In this document: positions 53,642 to 58,725 of the stretch, piece by piece
Layout of the letters: each line of letters starts with the position of its first letter
How positions within the stretch are numbered: the first letter of the stretch is position 1
NCBI GenBank assembly: GCA_024635995.1
Contig: JAGXHW010000026.1
Coordinates: 1-58,725 of the forward strand
Direction: 5' to 3'
Length of the DNA stretch: 58,725 nucleotides
Source of the DNA: Clostridiaceae bacterium
Lineage (GTDB): Bacteria; Bacillota; Clostridia; Peptostreptococcales; Tindalliaceae
Notes under the pieces: generated by a model
Told to the model about the DNA's origin: nothing
Databases searched by the model: none
The model's input: only the letters and a program-made list of their open reading frames with translations
Program-made: the position numbers and the translations under genes

Positions 53642-55576
53642 TCACCATTCTTTCCCTACAACTTTCTCAACGAATATTCTTGCAATTATCGGATCAAAGT
53701 GCGTGCCAGAACACCTTTTTATTTCTTGCTTTGCCTTATCAATAGATACTGCATCTCTATATGACCTTTGGCTGGTCATTGCATCATATGCATCTGCAAT
53801 AGCTATGATTCTGGCCTCAGTTGATATTTCATCACCTTTAAGTCCTCTCGGATATCCGCTCCCATCCAACTTTTCATGATGCTGATGAATATATCCAGCC
53901 AATTCCGCGAACTCATTCGATGAGCTTAGTATCCTCCAGCTTGCTTCAGGATGTTTTCTCATAATCTCCCATTCATCATTGTTTAATTTGCCTTGTTTAT
54001 TTAGTATTGATTCGGTTACCCCAATTTTACCTATATCATGCACAAGGCCAGCCATTTTAATCTTATTGATATCTTCTTTTCTAAGGTTCATCATGGATGC
54101 AATCGCTTCACAATATTCACTGACCCTTTTTGAGTGAGCTGCTTCATTATTGCTTTTCTCAAACAATGTACTCATAAGGACATCAATCATTTTTCTATTC
54201 ATACTTTTGTTATCATATAACTTGTTTCTATACATTTTGTCCTCTGCATCTACAACTGTGCGATGGATTTTCTCATCTTCATCTATTTTGGTGGCACATC
54301 CGAATGAAATAGAATAAGCAAATGGCATCAAGTCTTTATTCAAAGATATCCGTTCCTTAATTCTGTCGATTATCTCCTGCGCTTTATTATTGTCCGTATT
54401 TATCACTACTACCATAAATTCATCTCCACCGATTCTCGCTAAAACATCTTCAGCTCGAAAATTCTGTTTAAGAATATTTGCTGCGCTTTTAATAACTACG
54501 TCACCATGAGCATGTCCAAAGGAATCATTTGTGAATTTTAATCCATTAATATCCGCCATAATTATAGATATTGGGAGACTTCTTTTTACATCAAGTCTGT
54601 TAAGCTCTTCATCAAAAAATCTGCGGTTATATAACCCTGTAAGATGATCGTGATAACTGTCAAACATCAGCTTTTCTTCTACAGCCTTTCGCTCACTTAT
54701 ATCTTCTGCTACATATGTAAACCGTACATTGCCCGTTGATACTTGACCGATCAGTGAAACAGTCACAGAAAGCCATTTCCCTCCTCCTTTAGTTGGATGG
54801 ATATATTCGAACTTGAAAGGGGCTTTTTCTGCTTGACTTTTTCGATATGCTATAGTCCAGGATTCAACTATGTTTAAAGGAAACCCCAGTTCATTAGTAG
54901 TTATTCCCTCCATATCTTGCCGTTCTACATTAAAAAAGTCTATTGTTGCCTGGTTATTTTTTATATGGATTAACCTATCATCTTCAGTCAATTCTACTAC
55001 GCCCATCAATATTGGTGAACTATCATAAAAGCTTTGAAGAATGGATTGACTTTTCTGAAGTTCAGTCTCAGAAAACTTTAGTTCTGTCAAATCAGTTATA
55101 ATCATAGCAAACCAAACCGTCCCATCTGTGGTTAATCGATAAGACGATAATAAGACAGGTATTATAACATTACTGCTTGAAAGTAAATGAAACTCCTCTC
55201 TTGTACTTCCCTCATCAGATTTAGCCAAGAAGTTTTTAAATCTATTTTGTTCGTCCGGAACAATTATTTTTTGGAACGGAGTATCAATCAACTCTTCAGG
55301 CAGTGTCTGGATCATGCCACAAAAATGAGAATTACAATAAATGATTGAGCCATCAGGGATCAACGACACTGCGCCTTCTCCCATAGATTCTATCATGGCT
55401 CTATATGGATAATCAGCTTTCCCAAACGTTACGATCTTATCTTTTTCATTATTAGAAACAATGAAAGCGTCAACTTCATAGTTGCTTATAGCCCGCAGCA
55501 TTTCTTCCGCTTCTTCAAGTCGTAAGCGAAGCTCTTTATTCTCATTTTGCAGAAGCACATAACTTTTATTTTTCAT
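53642..55576 (-). CDS. PAS-PAS-GGDEF-HD-GYP cyclic-di-GMP protein
   Basis: A 644-residue cytosolic sensor. A short coiled coil (10-30) is followed by two PAS domains (about 55-170 and 180-300). The GGDEF domain (about 305-460) has ARIGGDEF and an intact I-site (RAED). The HD-GYP domain (about 475-640) carries VHDIGK, HQHHEKLDGSGYPRG and ADAYDAMTSQRSYR. Both catalytic domains look active. GAGG lies six bases before the ATG. It is 43 bp downstream of kaiB on the same strand, so it is probably the output gene of a kaiC-kaiB-GGDEF/HD-GYP operon. Confidence 0.92.
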   Translation of the reverse strand: MKNKSYVLLQNENKELRLRLEEAEEMLRAISNYEVDAFIVSNNEKDKIVTFGKADYPYRAMIESMGEGAVSLIPDGSIIYCNSHFCGMIQTLPEELIDTPFQKIIVPDEQNRFKNFLAKSDEGSTREEFHLLSSSNVIIPVLLSSYRLTTDGTVWFAMIITDLTELKFSETELQKSQSILQSFYDSSPILMGVVELTEDDRLIHIKNNQATIDFFNVERQDMEGITTNELGFPLNIVESWTIAYRKSQAEKAPFKFEYIHPTKGGGKWLSVTVSLIGQVSTGNVRFTYVAEDISERKAVEEKLMFDSYHDHLTGLYNRRFFDEELNRLDVKRSLPISIIMADINGLKFTNDSFGHAHGDVVIKSAANILKQNFRAEDVLARIGGDEFMVVVINTDNNKAQEIIDRIKERISLNKDLMPFAYSISFGCATKIDEDEKIHRTVVDAEDKMYRNKLYDNKSMNRKMIDVLMSTLFEKSNNEAAHSKRVSEYCEAIASMMNLRKEDINKIKMAGLVHDIGKIGVTESILNKQGKLNNDEWEIMRKHPEASWRILSSSNEFAELAGYIHQHHEKLDGSGYPRGLKGDEISTEARIIAIADAYDAMTSQRSYRDAVSIDKAKQEIKRCSGTHFDPIIARIFVEKVVGKEW

Positions 55577-55619
55577 AATTTACCTCACAATCCGTGCAGA
55601 AACAGATTGGATATTCTTT

Positions 55620-55928
55620 TTACACTTTTTCGCGTATATTTAGCCCGACAAGCACACGCTCAGTATTAGATAAATCTCCAATTATCTTTCTTATTGGTTC
55701 TGGAAGTTTTCTGACAAGTGTTGGAATCGCAAGTATCTGATCTCCCTTTGCTAATTGTGGCTCCTTGATCAAATCAATAATCTTGATCTTATATTTCCCT
55801 GCTAAATGTTCTTCACATATTTTTTTCAAATTTGCGAATGCAAGGATGCTCTTTGGTGTCTGACCAGCAATGTAAAGAAGTAACTCATATTCCACATCAT
55901 TTTTTGATCTTGATTTTCCGTTACTCAT
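55620..55928 (-). CDS. kaiB: KaiB-family protein
   Basis: A 102-residue thioredoxin-like KaiB homologue ([44 protein letters not shown], then [22 protein letters not shown]), which covers the family length. KaiB binds phosphorylated KaiC and, in clocks, changes fold. The start at 55928 has GGAG six bases upstream and overlaps the kaiC end by eight bases; a five-codon extension has no site. It is coupled to kaiC. No kaiA is present in the window. Confidence 0.92.
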   Translation of the reverse strand: MSNGKSRSKNDVEYELLLYIAGQTPKSILAFANLKKICEEHLAGKYKIKIIDLIKEPQLAKGDQILAIPTLVRKLPEPIRKIIGDLSNTERVLVGLNIREKV

Positions 55929-57633
55929 GGTTTTCTCCTTCATGCTGTTTATAGTCCTGCCGGTTTTTCATAAAGATATTACGGTTTTTCAACTCATTGG
56001 CCCTGACGATATTAGCTTGCTCAATGACCAAGTCTATTTCCTTTTGTTCAGCAACAAGTTCTGCCTGCAAACTGGCAATGTTGGCTTCGACCGTTTTACA
56101 CTTACGTTCATATACATTTTTCTTGCGTTCGATTTCTTGGTCGTATAAATATCTTTCAATCTTATCTAACGCCTGTTGTTCCGATCTTGCAGAGCCTATA
56201 AGAATCCCATCAGGTCCAATATATGCTTCAACCAATTGTACTCCCTGATCAGTCAATAAAAATTCACGAACTTGATTTGAGTGGGCCATCCCCCTTGATT
56301 TGAGTATATACAGTGCTCTATTACGCTCACCGTTGCTCTCCATATCACGTAAAAGCAGCCATGTATCTATAAGTGATGATATACCAAAATCAGTTGATTC
56401 CAAACTAGCACCACCGGAAGTAAGACTTGTAAATATGACCGTTACCTGGTTCAACTTCAATAAATCAACTAAGCGTACGAATAATGCTTTTACTTCTTGC
56501 TCATCCCCTGCAGATAAAAAGCTAGATACAGGGTCAACGATCACACTATCCGGCTTAAACTCGTTGATCGCTTTGCTCATTGAATTCAGATGATGCTCTA
56601 TCCCATACATTGTTGGTCGAGTCATTTGAAATTTCAGGGCGCCTTTATCAGACCATTCACCCAGGTCAATACCGACCGATCTCATATTTCTTACGATCTG
56701 GCTTTCAGATTCTTCAAATGCAAAATAGAGGACACGTTCTCCTCGACGACAAGCAGCTTGTGCATAACTAGCTGCCATACTTGATTTTCCACTTCCCGCT
56801 GTTCCTGATAACAAAACACTGCTGCCTTTATAAAACCCCATACCGCCCAGCATCTCATCAAGCTGAGCAACCCCAGTCGATACATGATCAGTTGATACTA
56901 TATAATCCAATTTCATCGTTGTTATAGGCAGAACTGAGACACCACCTTTGTCAATAATGAAAGGATACTCATTGGTGCCATGAGCCGAACCTCGATATTT
57001 GACGATCCGCAAACTTCTTGTTGTTACTTTGTTCTTTATTGTCTGATCAAGAAGGATAACGCAATCAGAAACATACTCTTCAAGTCCTTGTCGCGTCAAT
57101 GATTCATTACCGCGTTCTCCCGTGATTATGGCAGTAACACCCTTCATTTTGAGCCAGCGAAATAATCTTTGTATTTCGTTGCGAAGGATTACAGGATTAG
57201 AAAAACCCGAAAAAAGAACTTCAATCGTATCTAGGACTACTCTCTTTGCATTTATTGAATCAATTGCATGACCTAGACGGATAAACAATCCCTCCAGATC
57301 ATATTCACCAGTCTCCTCAAACTCACTTCCATCAATGTGAACATCGTCGACAAAGATTTTTTTTTGTAGTATCAGTTCATCCAAATCGAATCCAAGGGAG
57401 GCAATATTTTCTGATAACTCATCAACATTCTCTTCAAATGCCATGAATACACCTGGTTCATTATAGTTCACAGCACCGTTTAGAAGATATTCGATCGATA
57501 AGATTGTTTTACCGCTTCCTGCACTTCCACATAAAAGTGTCGGCCTGCCTTCAGGTAAACCACCACCAGTTATCTCATCAAGACCCATTACCCCTGTTGG
57601 TGACTTTGATAATTCCTTCGCTTCTTTTTTCAT
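55921..57633 (-). CDS. kaiC: KaiC-family ATPase with C-terminal coiled coil
   Basis: A 570-residue protein with two RecA-like domains. CI has Walker A GSAGSGKT (36-43) and the catalytic Glu pair at 67-68. CII has GTAGSGKS (277-284) and the Glu pair at 307-308. The position matching the cyanobacterial Ser431/Thr432 phosphosites reads ISSLID (Ser419, Ser420), so autophosphorylation is possible. Residues about 488-570 are a coiled coil (heavily Glu/Lys/Arg) instead of the KaiA-binding tail. GGGG lies before the ATG. It heads a kaiC-kaiB-GGDEF/HD-GYP operon. Confidence 0.93.
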   Translation of the reverse strand: MKKEAKELSKSPTGVMGLDEITGGGLPEGRPTLLCGSAGSGKTILSIEYLLNGAVNYNEPGVFMAFEENVDELSENIASLGFDLDELILQKKIFVDDVHIDGSEFEETGEYDLEGLFIRLGHAIDSINAKRVVLDTIEVLFSGFSNPVILRNEIQRLFRWLKMKGVTAIITGERGNESLTRQGLEEYVSDCVILLDQTIKNKVTTRSLRIVKYRGSAHGTNEYPFIIDKGGVSVLPITTMKLDYIVSTDHVSTGVAQLDEMLGGMGFYKGSSVLLSGTAGSGKSSMAASYAQAACRRGERVLYFAFEESESQIVRNMRSVGIDLGEWSDKGALKFQMTRPTMYGIEHHLNSMSKAINEFKPDSVIVDPVSSFLSAGDEQEVKALFVRLVDLLKLNQVTVIFTSLTSGGASLESTDFGISSLIDTWLLLRDMESNGERNRALYILKSRGMAHSNQVREFLLTDQGVQLVEAYIGPDGILIGSARSEQQALDKIERYLYDQEIERKKNVYERKCKTVEANIASLQAELVAEQKEIDLVIEQANIVRANELKNRNIFMKNRQDYKQHEGENHE

Positions 57634-57749
57634 TATTATCCCCTTCTTCTTTCAGCAATTGATCTTGCCTAAAACAATTTTATCTTCATTGAACATAAAG
57701 GAATCAACTCGATTTTAATAATTTGCTTTATTAATTTAAAAATACCCTA

Positions 57750-57766
57750 GTTTCATCAAATGAAAC
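57750..57766. promoter_or_regulatory. Palindrome upstream of kaiC
   Basis: GTTTCAT-CAA-ATGAAAC, perfect 7-base arms, lies about 117 bases upstream of the kaiC start; a possible regulator site. Confidence 0.35.
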
Positions 57767-58041
57767 GAGATTGTATTTAGCAGCTACTGCATGGAATCTT
57801 TTACAGAAACGTGACCTTATCACCAATTTTGTACCAAGCTAAGTGTTAGTCCAAGCTGATTTCGAGGATTCTATTGGATTCGTTTTTTCACTCCACTCAA
57901 GAGAAACCATTTCCACTTGACTTTTCTTCGCAAAGGCATCCAAACATTCACACCTATTCTGTCACCTCAACCCAACTGTAAATCAGCCATTATCTAAACT
58001 GTCTACTCAACCCTCTTGCATCAAGGCAGCTATAAGGCTCT

Positions 58042-58140
58042 CTAAAAATGGTGTTTCCGGACATTGTACCCTCCAGCGCCACAACCGTGAATTGGTTCAG
58101 TGACTGAAAACCCTTTATTTTCAGTTATTTCAGCTTTCAT
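58042..58140 (-). other. Possible small coding remnant in the 57.6-58.5 kb gap
   Basis: A 32-codon open frame reads GFSVTEPIHGCGAGGYNVRK and ends HHF-stop. It has no ribosome-binding site and is not recognised; it may be the tail of a lost gene. Apart from this, the kaiC-upstream palindrome and the IS-like repeat, the 828-base gap shows nothing. Confidence 0.25.
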
Positions 58141-58222
58141 ATTTCTATTTTCTTGACATCAATACTACCGTCTCAACATGGATCGAGAGCACAGAACGAA
58201 TGTCTTTCAACTATCCGTTCTC

Positions 58223-58275
58223 GGAAACATATCCATAGCATTTTTTGCACTATCGGTAGGTGGGAACATATCCAC
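58223..58275. repeat. IS-like terminal repeat, copy 2
   Basis: GGAAACATATCC and GTGGGAACATATCC repeat in the same order and orientation as at 53579-53620, bracketing the PAS-GGDEF-HD-GYP, kaiB and kaiC genes. Confidence 0.5.
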
Positions 58276-58461
58276 TACATCAGCATATTAAAACTGAATG
58301 GGCTTTCAGCATAAATTGGAATTTATCTTTGGGATATTATTTTTACAGTCCGTGTACAAATTTGTCTCTTGAATAATTAACAATGACGTATATGTTTAAT
58401 TTCATTTTATTTGGTTATTTTATGAACAGTACGGTTAAATTTCAAAAGGGAAGTGTTTTAT

Positions 58462-58725
58462 ATGTCTCAGGATGAGAACTGGATTTCAAAACAAAAGAAA
58501 GATGCAGAAGTGCTTAAAATGATTTTAAGCACTTCAAAAAAATTGTTGAATATGCCTCTTGATGCCGTCAATTATCAGTTGGTTGTTGATGAAATCAAAG
58601 AATTGTCAGGAGCCTGGATCGTAGGAATTAATACATATGAACAATCCGGCACCAAAAGTGTAACGAGAGCAATCAGCAAATTCCCTTCGATAATCAAAGA
58701 CATCACCAAAATTTTGGGATTTTCA
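58462..58725 (+). CDS. Partial GAF-like sensor protein
   Basis: The first 88 codons of a gene cut by the window end. After a charged helix (ISKQKKDAEVLKMILSTSKKLL) the sequence VVDEIKELSGAWIVGINTYEQSG resembles the start of GAF domains in signalling proteins. AGGGAAG lies upstream of the ATG. It could be another c-di-GMP or kinase sensor of this cluster. Confidence 0.5.
   Translation, partial: MSQDENWISKQKKDAEVLKMILSTSKKLLNMPLDAVNYQLVVDEIKELSGAWIVGINTYEQSGTKSVTRAISKFPSIIKDITKILGFS

Overview
The window looks like a chromosomal segment of a clostridial Firmicute (low-to-mid GC, probably anaerobic). Supporting signs are strong GGAGG ribosome-binding sites, S-layer-homology (SLH) anchoring, PspA, CsbD and YflT-type stress proteins, a short bacterial/archaeal-type adenosylhomocysteinase, FchA, and a probable UGA-encoded selenoprotein. 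No rRNA, tRNA or CRISPR array was seen. The species cannot be named from the sequence.

Layout. 0.1-4.4 kb: gap with a DeoR-type regulator, then a PspA/TPM-like envelope-stress pair whose leader carries a terminator hairpin. 4.4-7.8 kb: nitroreductase, membrane protein, YtxH-like protein and a DUF697-like protein. 7.9-11.4 kb: cyanophycin cassette, cphB overlapping cphA. 11.5-14.2 kb: ABC-2 exporter with an SGNH hydrolase. 14.3-20 kb: GNAT acetyltransferase, kynureninase, a CsbD/YflT/hemerythrin stress group with a sigma-B-like promoter, and a VWA plus macro-HTH pair. 20-26 kb: cytosine deaminase behind a leader terminator, a 22-residue membrane peptide, a decayed alpha-amylase, flavodoxin, CDF transporter and FchA. 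26.8-32.3 kb: SAH hydrolase, an LRR-like membrane protein, a split permease, a lipoprotein and a YhdH-type reductase. 32.3-42 kb: a secreted MACPF-MABP protein, an MFS transporter, two decayed AraC/GyrI genes and a 1581-residue SLH surface protein. 42.2-48.1 kb: an AbrB/RelE toxin-antitoxin pair, a rhodanese with an in-frame TGA, an MFS transporter and an amidohydrolase sharing upstream elements, and an AlbA_2 regulator flanked by its own repeated motif. 48.2-51.3 kb: a rearrangement scar with segmental duplication and the two ends of a broken helicase, holding an AhpD-like/SDR pair. 51.4-58.7 kb: a visibly AT-richer block with two GGDEF/HD-GYP proteins, kaiB, kaiC and a partial GAF-like gene; much of it lies between IS-like terminal repeats.

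Three themes stand out. First, the rhodanese carries TGA where relatives have the second Cys of a Cys-x-Cys loop, with a SECIS-like hairpin just downstream. Second, a KaiB/KaiC pair sits with c-di-GMP turnover proteins in a non-cyanobacterium and without a visible kaiA. Third, at least seven genes are decayed mainly by internal deletion, while four intact or broken genes have a terminator-type hairpin in their 5' leader. Starts were moved from the longest open frame wherever a ribosome-binding site decided the matter.
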